From Collinsella sp. AM34-10 (GTDB taxonomy: Bacteria > Actinomycetota > Coriobacteriia > Coriobacteriales > Coriobacteriaceae): a DNA stretch of 64,000 bases. Every line of letters starts with the position of its first letter. The first letter of the stretch is position 1. The notes below the pieces were generated by a model, which worked only from the letters and a program-made list of their open reading frames with translations, was not told the DNA's origin and ran no database searches. This document shows, piece by piece, positions 41,831-50,008 of the stretch. Location: positions 62,001 through 126,000 of the forward strand of contig NZ_QSIL01000008.1 in assembly GCF_003469185.1 (NCBI RefSeq), read 5' to 3'. The translations under genes were made by a program, and so were the position numbers.

Positions 41831-42769
41831 TTACAACACAGACCTGACCGCAGCTTCGATGCCGTCGGCATCCAAACCGTACTTGTGCAGCAAATCGACC
41901 GCAGGGCCAGACTCGCCGTACACATCGCGCACGCCGACGCGACGCATCGGCACCGGATGCTGCTCCGCGAGCACCGAGGCCACGGCCTCGCCAAGACCAC
42001 CGATAATCGAATGCTCCTCGGCAGTGACCACACGACCAGTCTTCTTGGCGCTGGCAACCACCAGGCGCTCATCAAGCGGCTTGATCGTGTGCATGTTGAT
42101 GACCTCGGCGTCAATACCATCGGCAGCGAGCGCCTCGGCAGCCTCAAGCGCCTCGGCGACCATCAGGCCGCAGGCGATGATGGTCACATCGGACCCCTCG
42201 CGCACGACCACGCCGCGACCAATCTTGAACTCATAGTCCTCGCGGTCGTTGATGACCGGTGTTGCCAGACGGCCGAAGCGCATGTAGACCGGACCTTCAA
42301 ACTCATAGGCGGCGCGCACGCAAGCACGAGCCTCGATGTCATCTGCGGGAACGATCACCGTCATACCCGGAATAGTGCGCATGAGCGCGATGTCCTCGCA
42401 GCACTGATGCGTAGCGCCGTCTTCACCGACCGAGATGCCCGCATGCGTGGCGCCGATTTTGACGTTGAGGTGCGGATAGCCGATGGAATTGCGCACCTGC
42501 TCGTACGCACGACCGGCGGCGAACATGGCAAAGGTGCTCGCAAAGGCGACGTGGCCCGTGGCCGCAATGCCGGCGGCAAGCCCCATCAAGTTGCTTTCGG
42601 CAATGCCGGCATCGTAGAAGCGCTCAGGGTGCGCAGCCTTAAACTTACCGGTCTGCGTGGCGGCGGCTAAATCAGCATCGAGGACCACAAAGTCATCGCG
42701 CTCATTGCCCAGCTCGACAAGTGCCTCGCCGTAGCTAACGCGCGTGGCAACTTTCTTGACGTCTGCCAT
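41831..42769 (-). CDS. Transketolase, C-terminal subunit (split enzyme)
   Basis: 312 residues: pyrimidine-binding and C-terminal domains of a split transketolase. Motifs: RVSYGEALVELGNERDDFVV, VAFASTFAMFAAGRAYEQVR, GATHAGISVGEDGATHQCCED, and the C-terminal domain from about 190. Start ATG overlaps the stop of the N-terminal subunit (TAATG). With that subunit it transfers two-carbon ketol units between sugar phosphates using thiamine diphosphate. Split transketolases of this size occur in many sugar operons and in apulose and sulfosugar pathways (family knowledge), so the physiological donor may not be a pentose-phosphate-pathway intermediate. Confidence 0.92.
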   Translation of the reverse strand: MADVKKVATRVSYGEALVELGNERDDFVVLDADLAAATQTGKFKAAHPERFYDAGIAESNLMGLAAGIAATGHVAFASTFAMFAAGRAYEQVRNSIGYPHLNVKIGATHAGISVGEDGATHQCCEDIALMRTIPGMTVIVPADDIEARACVRAAYEFEGPVYMRFGRLATPVINDREDYEFKIGRGVVVREGSDVTIIACGLMVAEALEAAEALAADGIDAEVINMHTIKPLDERLVVASAKKTGRVVTAEEHSIIGGLGEAVASVLAEQHPVPMRRVGVRDVYGESGPAVDLLHKYGLDADGIEAAVRSVL

Positions 42770-43599
42770 TAGAGCTCCTCCCCTGCTGCTGCGAGCTCGG
42801 CCATGGCCTGCTCAAACTGTTCATCGTTGGGTGCCTTGCCATGCCAGCCCACCTGGTTTTCCATAAAGGAGACGCCCTTGCCCTTCACCGTCTCGGCGAT
42901 AATGGCCACGGGCGAGGCACTCACTTTGCGAGCCTCGGCAAAGGCGGCGGCAATCTGCGCCATGTCGTTACCGTCGGCGAGCTCGATCACATGCCACTTA
43001 AAGGCGCGGAACTTGTCGGCAAGCGGCATAGCCGAGTTAACTTCATCGATACTGCCGTCAATTTGCAGGCCATTGTGATCGACGATAGCAACGAGGTTAT
43101 CCAAGTCGTGGTTGCCGGCGAACATGGCCGCCTCCCACACCTGGCCCTCCTCGCACTCGCCGTCGCCCAGCAGCGTGTAAACACGGTAGCTGTCACCCCA
43201 GTGCTTTGCGGCGAGCGCCATTCCAACCGCGGCGGAGATACCCTGACCGAGCGATCCGGTAGACATGTCGACGCCCGGAGTGTCATTCATATTGGGATGG
43301 CCCTGCAGGCGGCTGCCGATATGACGGAGCGTCTCGAGCTCCTCCTTGGGAAAGAACCCGCGCTCGGCGAGCACGGCATAGAGTGCCGGAGCGCAGTGTC
43401 CCTTGGAGAGCACAAAGCGATCGCGCTCGGCGCAGCTCGGATTCGCCGGGTCGACATCCATTTCCTCAAAGTAGAGGTAGGTCATAATGTCGGCGGCGCC
43501 AAGCGATCCGCCCGGATGCCCCGACTTGGCAGCGTGGACACCCGTGACAATACCGCGGCGAACCTCATTGGCAATCTTGGCCAGTTCCTGATCGGTCAT
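42769..43599 (-). CDS. Transketolase, N-terminal subunit (split enzyme)
   Basis: 276 residues from ATG 43599 (GAGAGG upstream; a long open extension to 43740 lacks a start site). Thiamine-diphosphate binding domain: SGHPGGSLGAADIMTYLYF, FVLSKGHCAPALYAVLAE, and the GDG...N cofactor motif GDGECEEGQVWEAAMFAGNH with VAIVDHNGLQIDG. It overlaps the C-terminal subunit gene by 1 nt, a coupled pair. A GC-rich hairpin lies between it and the upstream transaldolase gene. Confidence 0.92.
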   Translation of the reverse strand: MTDQELAKIANEVRRGIVTGVHAAKSGHPGGSLGAADIMTYLYFEEMDVDPANPSCAERDRFVLSKGHCAPALYAVLAERGFFPKEELETLRHIGSRLQGHPNMNDTPGVDMSTGSLGQGISAAVGMALAAKHWGDSYRVYTLLGDGECEEGQVWEAAMFAGNHDLDNLVAIVDHNGLQIDGSIDEVNSAMPLADKFRAFKWHVIELADGNDMAQIAAAFAEARKVSASPVAIIAETVKGKGVSFMENQVGWHGKAPNDEQFEQAMAELAAAGEEL

Positions 43600-43620
43600 G
43601 GAGTTTCCTCTCTTGAGCAC

Positions 43621-43645
43621 GCCGGCCCGGCATAACAAATGCTGG
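43621..43645 (-). promoter_or_regulatory. Intra-operon hairpin upstream of the transketolase genes
   Basis: GCCGGCCCGGCAT and ATGCTGGGCCGGC with a short AACAA loop, between the transaldolase stop and the transketolase ribosome site. A strong stem without a T-run; it may stabilise or process the mRNA. Confidence 0.5.
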
Positions 43646-43661
43646 GCCGGCAGAACCATCG

Positions 43662-44345
43662 TTACTGTGCCTCGACGACCTTTTTCCAGTCGGCCTCGAA
43701 CGAGGCAAGGCCCTGGTCGGTCAGCGGGTGATGCAGGCATTTCTTAAGAGCAGCCATGGGGACGGTCGCAATATCGGCACCGAGCAGCGCCGCCTGGGTC
43801 ACGTGATTGGGCGTGCGGACGGATGCGGTGATGATCTCGACGGTGTCGTCGACGTTCTTGCCAGTCCAGTCATAGTTCTTAATGCAGGTCACAACGTTGT
43901 CGAGCTGCGAAATACCGTCCTCGGCGATGTCGTCAAAGCGGCCGACGAACGGGCTGATGTAGCGGGCACCGGCGTTGGCGGCCATGAGGGCCTGGGTCGG
44001 CGAGAAAACAAGCGTCATGTTGACGCGCACGCCTGCATCGGCCAGGGCGCGGCAGGCGGCGAGGCCGGCCTCACAGACGGGGAGCTTGACCACGATGTTG
44101 GGAGCCAGGGCGGCAAGACGCTTGCCCTCCTCGATCATGCCCTCGGCAGTAGTCGCGGTGGACTCGGCGGACACGGGCAGTCCCTCGCAAAGCTCGGCGA
44201 TCTTGAGCATGTGGGGCTCAAAGTCGGCCAGCTTGCCGCCGGTCTTGGCGTACAGGGACGGGTTGGTGGTGACGCCGGCAAGGCAGCCCCAGCTCTTGGC
44301 CTCGGCGATCTCGTCAAGGTTGGCGGTATCGATAAAGAACTTCAT
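43662..44345 (-). CDS. Fructose-6-phosphate aldolase / small transaldolase (TalC type)
   Basis: 227 residues from ATG 44345 (GGAGG-like purines upstream). Compact class I aldolase of the FSA/TalC group: MKFFIDTANLDEIAEAKSWG, GVTTNPSLYAKTGG, Schiff-base Lys in APNIVVKLPVCEAG, then NMTLVFSPTQALMAANAGA and ISPFVGRFDDI. It either cleaves a ketose phosphate to dihydroxyacetone plus an aldehyde phosphate or acts as a small transaldolase; motifs alone do not separate these. Third gene of the PTS operon, flanked by hairpins on both sides. Confidence 0.9.
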   Translation of the reverse strand: MKFFIDTANLDEIAEAKSWGCLAGVTTNPSLYAKTGGKLADFEPHMLKIAELCEGLPVSAESTATTAEGMIEEGKRLAALAPNIVVKLPVCEAGLAACRALADAGVRVNMTLVFSPTQALMAANAGARYISPFVGRFDDIAEDGISQLDNVVTCIKNYDWTGKNVDDTVEIITASVRTPNHVTQAALLGADIATVPMAALKKCLHHPLTDQGLASFEADWKKVVEAQ

Positions 44346-44382
44346 GGTGCAAACTCCTTCGGAGGAATCCAAAACTCAAAAA

Positions 44383-44451
44383 ATAGGACAAAGGGGATGT
44401 CCCTTTGTCCTATGTGCCGGGCCTGCAGCTGGGACATGCCCCAGGCCCGGC
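44383..44451 (-). promoter_or_regulatory. Two hairpins between the gatZ-like and transaldolase genes
   Basis: A perfect 13-bp stem ATAGGACAAAGGG / CCCTTTGTCCTAT with a 5-nt loop (44383-44413), and a 10-bp stem GCCGGGCCTG / CAGGCCCGGC (44416-44425, 44442-44451). The first has the GGGAxxTCCC-type centre of the GGGACAGG hairpin family. Both lie inside the operon transcript and may tune expression of downstream genes. Confidence 0.6.
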
Positions 44452-44470
44452 GTCGTGTAGGAAAAGCTAC

Positions 44471-45739
44471 TTAGAGAGCCTTCTCGATGCGGCTCGTGAC
44501 GCCCTTGAGGTTAAGACCGACGACGTACTGCTTGATCGGGCGCTTGATGTGCTCGATCACAAAGCGCTTACCGTCGATGTCCTGGGCAGCGAGGTTGCGA
44601 TAGAGCTTCTCGACCTGCTCCTTGACCTCGGGATCGTTAAAGGCGTAGTGACCGGAGACATCCAGAATCTTCAGGCTGAGCTCGTCGTCGGCCAGAATGT
44701 CGTCAACCTGCAGGTTGACATCGTCGCCGGTCATCCACTTGCGCCAGCGCTCGGTCTTGATAGCCTTGACCAGCAGCGTGTGATACAGGTCGGAGGGATC
44801 GTCGCACAGGCCGTTGTCGACCAGAATCTGCTCGGTAGCGCAGAGCTTGAGGTAAGCGCGGGTCTCCTCGGTGCCGTACTGGGGAGCAACATTGGAAGCG
44901 GTCACGTGAGCCGGAATGTGCTCGAGCAGCGTCGCGTCATCCAGGTAGTCGGCGTTGTGCTCCTTCAGGCCCACGCCATAGCGCTTGGCCATGTCGGCGA
45001 GCTCGCGGGCGTTCTTAAAGTTATAGTGACCGACCTGCTCGGTCCAACGGGTGAGTGTACCGGTCTGACCGACGATAAAGGTGGGCATGGGGCAGCCACG
45101 CTTCTCGAGCTCGGGCTGCAGCTGAGAAATGAACTCCTCGTACTTATCGGTAGAGGTCAAGCCGCCATTGGTCTCCTCGGTACCGACCTCATAGGCAACC
45201 TCGGGCAGATTATGCTCGCGACGGTACTGCTCAAGGTAGTCGATAAGATCGATCGTGCGGCGAAGCACCACGTCGAGCGGAATAACCTTGCCGATCTGAT
45301 AGGGGTCCTTGGTGGGGTCGACCATCAGCAGGTCAAAGCCTGCCTCCATGTCGGCGACGAAGGACTTGCGGGCGAGCTCCATGGCCTCGTCCTCGGGCAG
45401 GTGGGCATTACGCTCCTCGTCGCGCTGCCACGGACCGCCGTGATCGCGGCACAGGTAGTACGGACCGGTGTAACCCACCTCGTCGGCAACCTTCTTGATG
45501 TCGGCGGCAAAGCGCGTCTGGTCCCAACCGTTAACGTAGCCGGCGCCCATCTCGTCCATATCGACCTGGTTGCGGCTGGCGATAAACATGGGCGGGAAAT
45601 CCTCGTCCTTGGCAAGCTCGAACACGGCCTGAATCAGGTTGGGGCTCATGGGGCCAATGCCGACCATGGTTGCGTGATCGCCGCTATCCTGCAGCTTGAG
45701 CATGCCCTGAACGGCCTGGCGGATGGTGAGGTTGGACAT
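44471..45739 (-). CDS. gatZ: Tagatose-bisphosphate aldolase GatZ/KbaZ-like protein
   Basis: 422 residues, the length of E. coli GatZ. Family pattern along the whole protein: TIRQAVQGMLKLQ, MFIASRNQVDMDEMGAGYV, YYLCRDHGGPWQRDEE, AYEVGTEETNGGLT, PTFIVGQTGTLTRWTEQVG, GVGLKEHNADYLDD. In E. coli GatZ is the non-catalytic partner that activates the class II aldolase GatY; no GatY homologue is present in this operon. Either it works with an aldolase elsewhere or it has its own activity here. Start ATG 45739 with GGAGAAGGAGAAC upstream. Second gene of the PTS operon. Confidence 0.85.
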   Translation of the reverse strand: MSNLTIRQAVQGMLKLQDSGDHATMVGIGPMSPNLIQAVFELAKDEDFPPMFIASRNQVDMDEMGAGYVNGWDQTRFAADIKKVADEVGYTGPYYLCRDHGGPWQRDEERNAHLPEDEAMELARKSFVADMEAGFDLLMVDPTKDPYQIGKVIPLDVVLRRTIDLIDYLEQYRREHNLPEVAYEVGTEETNGGLTSTDKYEEFISQLQPELEKRGCPMPTFIVGQTGTLTRWTEQVGHYNFKNARELADMAKRYGVGLKEHNADYLDDATLLEHIPAHVTASNVAPQYGTEETRAYLKLCATEQILVDNGLCDDPSDLYHTLLVKAIKTERWRKWMTGDDVNLQVDDILADDELSLKILDVSGHYAFNDPEVKEQVEKLYRNLAAQDIDGKRFVIEHIKRPIKQYVVGLNLKGVTSRIEKAL

Positions 45740-45808
45740 TTTGTTCTCCTTCTCCAGAGGATTTTTGACAAAAGTTCCCTGGGACCCAGATGTGGGCCCT
45801 ATCAGTAC

Positions 45809-45869
45809 GGATGGATTTTGTTGTGTAGGGGCGGTTGTGCGGAGTCAAATCCATCCCTCCGCACAACCG
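45809..45869 (-). promoter_or_regulatory. Interleaved inverted repeats between EIIBC and the gatZ-like gene
   Basis: Two stems whose arms alternate: GGATGGATTT (45809-45818) with AAATCCATCC (45847-45856), and CGGTTGTGCGGAG (45832-45844) with CTCCGCACAACCG (45857-45869). Both are perfect. They can form only as a pseudoknot or as alternatives. They lie 15 nt after the EIIBC stop in the transcript and before the gatZ ribosome site. Confidence 0.7.
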
Positions 45870-45883
45870 GAGTCCTTAAAGGT

Positions 45884-47356
45884 TTACTTGGCCTGCTTAT
45901 CGAGCGTGGGCTTCATGGCAATCAGGATTGCAGCGGCGACCACGGAGCCAATCACGATGTCCAGGCAGAACAGCGCGACGTTGTTGGTGGCCAGGGCGAC
46001 GATAAAGCCACCGTGCGGGACGTAGCAGTCGATACCCTGGAAGGCGGCAAGCGCCGCACCCACGGCAGAGCCGATGCAAATGCCGGGAAGGGTGTGACCG
46101 AGGTCCTTGACCGCGAAGGGGATAGCGCCCTCGGTGATACCGATGCAGCCCATGAACAGCGCGGAGATGCCCATCTGACGGTCAGCGTCATCGAACTTGT
46201 TCTTGGCGATGAGTGCAGCGAGGCCACAGGCGATCGGGGGAACGGCAACGGCGACGCGGAACATACCATTAGGACCGTAGATGCCGGAGGCCATGATGGC
46301 CATGGTGAAGGTCGAGGCGGTCTTGTTGATGGGACCGCCCATATCGAAGGCGGTCATAACGCCAATGACCAGACCCAGGACAACCGCGGAACCGCCCTGC
46401 AGGCTGCCGAGCACGCCGGTAAGCCAGTCCATCACAAAGCCAAGCGGCGTGGCCAGGATGTAGATATAGGCCATGCCCAGGACAAGCGAGGTCAGAATCG
46501 GGATGATCAGGATGGGCATGATGGTCTGGATGGTGTTGTTGACCTTCCAGGTCTTCATCCAGCGGACAAAGTAGCCGCAGATGACCGCCATGATCATGGC
46601 ACCCAAGAAGCCGGTCGAAACGCTGTTGCCGTTAGGAGTAACGACTGCGTTGTTGACCAGGTAGCCCAGGACAAAACCGGGGGCGAGCGCGGGCTTGCCG
46701 GCCATCGAGTAGGAGATGTATGCCGCAAGCACCGGGATCATCATGGAGATGCCGGCCATGCCGATGGTGTTAAGACTCACCATCAGCGGGTTCGTAACCT
46801 CCATGCCGTTGGCGCCGGCGGTACCGGATGCCAGCGAGAAGGCGAGAAACACGCCGCCGATAACGACGATGGGGATAAAATAGGAAACGCCGGTATTGAA
46901 TGCATTGAGCAGCGTCTTGCCAGGATCGGCAAAGATAGACTGCTTGGACGCCGGTGTCGGGGCCTGCGGGGCAGCGGAGACGGCCTTCTTCTCTGCCTTG
47001 GCCTCGGCCTTGGGCGCGTCAACGGCGCCACCCGTCGCCTTGATGATCTCAACGGCCTGGTCGATGATCTTTACCGGATCGGCGATTACATCCGAGGTGC
47101 CGACCTTCAGGAACTTGCCCTCGGCCATCTTCTGCTCAAAACGATCCTCGTTCTCGACACCCACGTCGACGGACTCGAGCACCAGGTCGGCGGAATCCAC
47201 GTCTTCCTGCGTCAGCTCGTTCTCGATACCCAGGCCACCCTGAGCCTCGACTTTGCACTCGATGCCACGGGCGGCGCATTCATCCTGAATCGCCTTCTGG
47301 GCCATATACGTGTGGGCAATACCCACGGTACAGGCGGCAACGCCTACGATCTTCAT
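45884..47356 (-). CDS. PTS fructose-family EIIBC component
   Basis: 490 residues from ATG 47356 (AGAGGGAAGC upstream). EIIB domain 1-100: phosphorylated Cys in VGVAACTVGIAHTYMAQ. An Ala/Pro/Lys linker (about 115-145) leads to EIIC with about nine membrane helices (FFIPIVV..., NNAVVTPNGNSVSTGFLGA, FDMGGPINKTASTFTMAI, IGITEGAIPFAVKD). No EIIA is fused; a separate EIIA is the last gene of the operon. It imports and phosphorylates a fructose-like ketose or polyol, normally at C1. First gene of the operon, divergent from a LacI regulator whose likely operator lies upstream. The FPTGI-type Cys motif is altered (AACTVGIAHT). Confidence 0.92.
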   Translation of the reverse strand: MKIVGVAACTVGIAHTYMAQKAIQDECAARGIECKVEAQGGLGIENELTQEDVDSADLVLESVDVGVENEDRFEQKMAEGKFLKVGTSDVIADPVKIIDQAVEIIKATGGAVDAPKAEAKAEKKAVSAAPQAPTPASKQSIFADPGKTLLNAFNTGVSYFIPIVVIGGVFLAFSLASGTAGANGMEVTNPLMVSLNTIGMAGISMMIPVLAAYISYSMAGKPALAPGFVLGYLVNNAVVTPNGNSVSTGFLGAMIMAVICGYFVRWMKTWKVNNTIQTIMPILIIPILTSLVLGMAYIYILATPLGFVMDWLTGVLGSLQGGSAVVLGLVIGVMTAFDMGGPINKTASTFTMAIMASGIYGPNGMFRVAVAVPPIACGLAALIAKNKFDDADRQMGISALFMGCIGITEGAIPFAVKDLGHTLPGICIGSAVGAALAAFQGIDCYVPHGGFIVALATNNVALFCLDIVIGSVVAAAILIAMKPTLDKQAK

Positions 47357-47514
47357 TGCTTCCCTCTTTTCATAGAGTTGCGTGCGCAAGACACCGTTTG
47401 CGGAGGCCTCCGGAGCATCCCCTGCCGTTTGGACTTGCTGTCTTTTCGACAAGACCAATATAGGTGCTCGTTTTTCTTAATGCTAGCTTATTTCGGTAAA
47501 CGCGCAGGTCAGAG

Positions 47515-47550
47515 CGTTGGTTATGCTATTTGGTTATGCGTTTAACCAAA
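47515..47550. promoter_or_regulatory. LacI-type operator in the PTS-LacI divergent region
   Basis: TTTGGTTATG-CG-TTTAACCAAA at 47529-47550 is an inverted repeat with the central CG typical of LacI-family operators (8 of 10 positions symmetric). An extra half-site TTGGTTATGC lies at 47516-47525. On the minus strand CTGACC and TAAGCT (16-nt spacer, plus 47507-47512 and 47485-47490) form a possible promoter for the PTS operon next to it. The remaining 47551-47771 is AT-rich and shows no gene. Confidence 0.65.
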
Positions 47551-47771
47551 AATGAATCCTGCGATTTTACCCTCGATTTCAAAAGTCAAGAAGTATTTGA
47601 TTTTCTCGGTAGACGGCAGATGCGCATGCCGGTCGCAAATTTCGACCCCACCCGTATACCGCATTTGTTGCATACTCATATGAAAGGAAAAAGTCGCTCA
47701 CCGAAGCGCATCCCTCACCAAGACTCAAAGTCATCATGTTGGAAAATGCTCATCTGTCGGAAGGAGTCGCT

Positions 47772-48782
47772 GTGGCAAAACAGCGCGTTACAATCGCAGA
47801 CGTCGCTCGGGAGGCGGGAACCTCGACGGCAAGCGTCTCGTATTACCTCAACGACAAACGAGAAAAGCTTAGCGAGAAGACGCGGGCAAAGATTGCGCGC
47901 GTCATCAAGGAACTCGGATACGTTCCCAACGCCCAAGCGCAAACGCTCACCGGCAAGCAGACCCACGTCATTGCCATCATCATTTTGGATAACACCAACA
48001 AGTGGGCGGGCCTCGTCCTCAACGGCATGGAACAAGTCATGCTCCCCGCGGGCTACCAGACGGTCGTTTGCACCAGCAACTTTAACCCCGAGACCGAGCT
48101 CATGTATGTCGACAAAATGCTCTCGCTGGGCGTCGATGGTTTTATCATCCAGCCCACGGCAAATTTCAAGGCCGTCCACGACCGCATCAAGCGCGCCGGC
48201 AAGCCCGTCGTCTTTTTTGACGCGGCCATCTACAGCCCAGGCACCAGCTGGATCAAAACCAACCTCTACGACGGCGTGTACAATGCCACGCAGGCGCTTC
48301 TCGATGCCGACTACGAGGACTTTTTCTCCATTGCCGCCAATATGACCGAAATGCGCACCCGCATGGAACGTTTTCAGGGATATGCCGAGGCACTGGCAGC
48401 GAACGGACAGCTCTACAAAGCGATTCCCATCGACCACAACAAGCCGTCGGTCAGCGAGCTCACCGAGTACTTTAAATACAAGCTCAACCCCGCCAAGCGA
48501 ACCCTTATCTTCGTGCAAAATCAGTGGGCACTCCCCCGTGTCTACAAGGCCCTCCAGCCCATGGCCCATCTACTTCCGCAGCAAATCGGTCTTTTGGGAC
48601 TCAACTGCGAAGACTGGACCAACCTCACCACGCCGACCGTCTCCACCATCATCGAGCCCGTCGACCAGGAAGGCAGGGAGGCGGCCGAGATGCTCCTCGC
48701 ACTACTCGATGGCAGCAGCACGCCCGGTGAGCAGCGCATTCTCGAATGCAAACTCAATTGGCTCGGCTCCACCTCAATCTAG
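47772..48782 (+). CDS. LacI-family regulator of the PTS operon
   Basis: 336 residues from GTG 47772, chosen because GGAAGGAG lies 5 nt upstream and the DNA-binding domain starts immediately (VAKQRVTIADVAREAGTSTAS, VSYYLNDKREKLSEKTRAKI, LGYVPNAQAQTLTG). Sugar-binding domain follows (IAIIILDNTNKWAGLVLNGM, TELMYVDKMLSLGVDGFIIQ, IGLLGLNCEDWTNLTTPTVS). Divergent from the EIIBC gene with a LacI-type operator between them, so it very likely represses the operon and itself until a phosphorylated sugar binds (inference). A GC hairpin follows the stop codon. Confidence 0.9.
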   Translation: MAKQRVTIADVAREAGTSTASVSYYLNDKREKLSEKTRAKIARVIKELGYVPNAQAQTLTGKQTHVIAIIILDNTNKWAGLVLNGMEQVMLPAGYQTVVCTSNFNPETELMYVDKMLSLGVDGFIIQPTANFKAVHDRIKRAGKPVVFFDAAIYSPGTSWIKTNLYDGVYNATQALLDADYEDFFSIAANMTEMRTRMERFQGYAEALAANGQLYKAIPIDHNKPSVSELTEYFKYKLNPAKRTLIFVQNQWALPRVYKALQPMAHLLPQQIGLLGLNCEDWTNLTTPTVSTIIEPVDQEGREAAEMLLALLDGSSTPGEQRILECKLNWLGSTSI

Positions 48783-48798
48783 CCATAAGCCCAACATG

Positions 48799-48827
48799 GG
48801 GGCAAATGGACCAGCGGCATTTGTCCC
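48799..48827 (+). terminator. Hairpin after the LacI gene
   Basis: GGGGCAAATG (48799-48808) and CATTTGTCCC (48818-48827) pair with one G-T wobble, 17 nt after the stop codon. No T-run; moderate support. Confidence 0.5.
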
Positions 48828-48912
48828 AAATCTTAAGTATTTGTTCGACAGAACGGCCTCTGCCGGCTCCTGCTAGACTGGTAGATTCCTAACCGTCCAT
48901 CCAGGAGCCCCA

Positions 48913-49899
48913 ATGTCGCGCAAGCCCGCCTACAAGCAAGTACTTTCCATCGGCACCGCCGTGGTGCTGGGTTTTGCGCTGTTCACAGGGTCGCTCGACG
49001 GAGCGCCCAAGCTGTTGTCGCCGCAAAGCGATGAGCAGGCAGCGGCTCTGGCCGAAAAGCAAAACGAGAGTCCCAGCCGTACCGACGACGAAGCGGACTT
49101 GGTCGCACGGCTCGAATCGGGAACAGCGAGCTCCGAGGACTCTCAAAATAGCCAAGACTCTGGCGATGGCTCCGAATCCACCGCGACCAACACCAACGGC
49201 AGCGTTGCTTCCGCGGACAGCGTCGCCACCCCCATCGACGAGGTCGAAAACCCCGACCTCAACCGCGCCCGCGGTGTTTATCTCAGCAGCATTCCCGACT
49301 ACGCCGGCAACCCCTACGTTGCCCTTCGCGCCGACAGCACGCACCCGCTCGGCACGCCGTCATTCACACTCGATGAATACGATCGTGCCACCGAAGAGGG
49401 CTGCTTTAAGAAATTCTCCAAGCTCGACAGTCTGGGCCGCACCCGCAAAGCGCTTGCCTGCGTGGGCCCCGAATCGCTCGGTCAAGGCAAGCGCGGGGAT
49501 ATCTCGCGTATCCACCCCGCCGGATGGCACCAACAGCGCTACGACTTTATTCCGGGTCAAAGCCTCTACAACCGTTGCCACCTCATCGCCTGGTCGCTCT
49601 GCGGCGAAAACGCCAATCGCAAGAATCTCCTCACCGGCACGCGCTATCTCAACGAAACGGGCATGCTGCCGTTTGAAGAGCAGATCCTCGACTATATCCA
49701 CGACACAGGCAACCATGTGCTCTACCGCGTCACGCCCATGTACAACGAAGAGGAACTCGTCTGTCGTGGCGTTCGTCTGGAAGCACAATCGATCGAGGAC
49801 CACGGCAAGACCCTGTGCTTCCACGTGTACTGCTACAACCTGCAGCCGCACGCGCAGATCGACTACGCCACCGGCCGCAACCAGGCCTCGGGGGACTAG
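48913..49899 (+). CDS. Membrane-anchored DNA/RNA non-specific endonuclease
   Basis: 328 residues. N-terminal hydrophobic anchor (about 11-26: LSIGTAVVLGFALFTG) followed by a Ser/Asp/Asn-rich low-complexity stalk (about 35-110), then an EndA-like nuclease domain. Active-site region YNRCHLIAWSLCGENANRKN (the His is the general base) and TGTRYLNETGMLPFEEQILD match the DNA/RNA non-specific endonuclease family of Firmicutes-type bacteria. It would act outside the membrane on DNA, for nutrient use or DNA uptake. ATG 48913 follows CAGGAG. Monocistronic with a terminator. Confidence 0.88.
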   Translation: MSRKPAYKQVLSIGTAVVLGFALFTGSLDGAPKLLSPQSDEQAAALAEKQNESPSRTDDEADLVARLESGTASSEDSQNSQDSGDGSESTATNTNGSVASADSVATPIDEVENPDLNRARGVYLSSIPDYAGNPYVALRADSTHPLGTPSFTLDEYDRATEEGCFKKFSKLDSLGRTRKALACVGPESLGQGKRGDISRIHPAGWHQQRYDFIPGQSLYNRCHLIAWSLCGENANRKNLLTGTRYLNETGMLPFEEQILDYIHDTGNHVLYRVTPMYNEEELVCRGVRLEAQSIEDHGKTLCFHVYCYNLQPHAQIDYATGRNQASGD

Positions 49900-49944
49900 C
49901 CCCCAACCGCGACATGAATCGATTTGCAGCCCCAGGAATCAAAT

Positions 49945-49975
49945 AAGGCCGCCCGGTTACCCAGGGCGGCCTTTT
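49945..49975 (+). terminator. Rho-independent terminator of the nuclease gene
   Basis: AAGGCCGCCC (49945-49954) and GGGCGGCCTT (49964-49973) followed by TTCG; it also lies 36 nt after the EF-G2-like stop codon on the other strand. Confidence 0.8.
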
Positions 49976-50008
49976 CGTCAGCACCTACATTGCAGGCAAA
50001 ACCACACG

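Noticed and set aside
41831..43599. Frameshifted single transketolase gene
   Set aside because: Each subunit has its own start site, domain boundaries fit known split transketolases, and the overlap is a standard TAATG junction.
44405..47545. 1046-codon plus-strand frame across the sugar operon
   Set aside because: Antisense to EIIBC, gatZ-like and transaldolase genes, which have complete motifs and ribosome sites. High GC keeps the opposite frame open.
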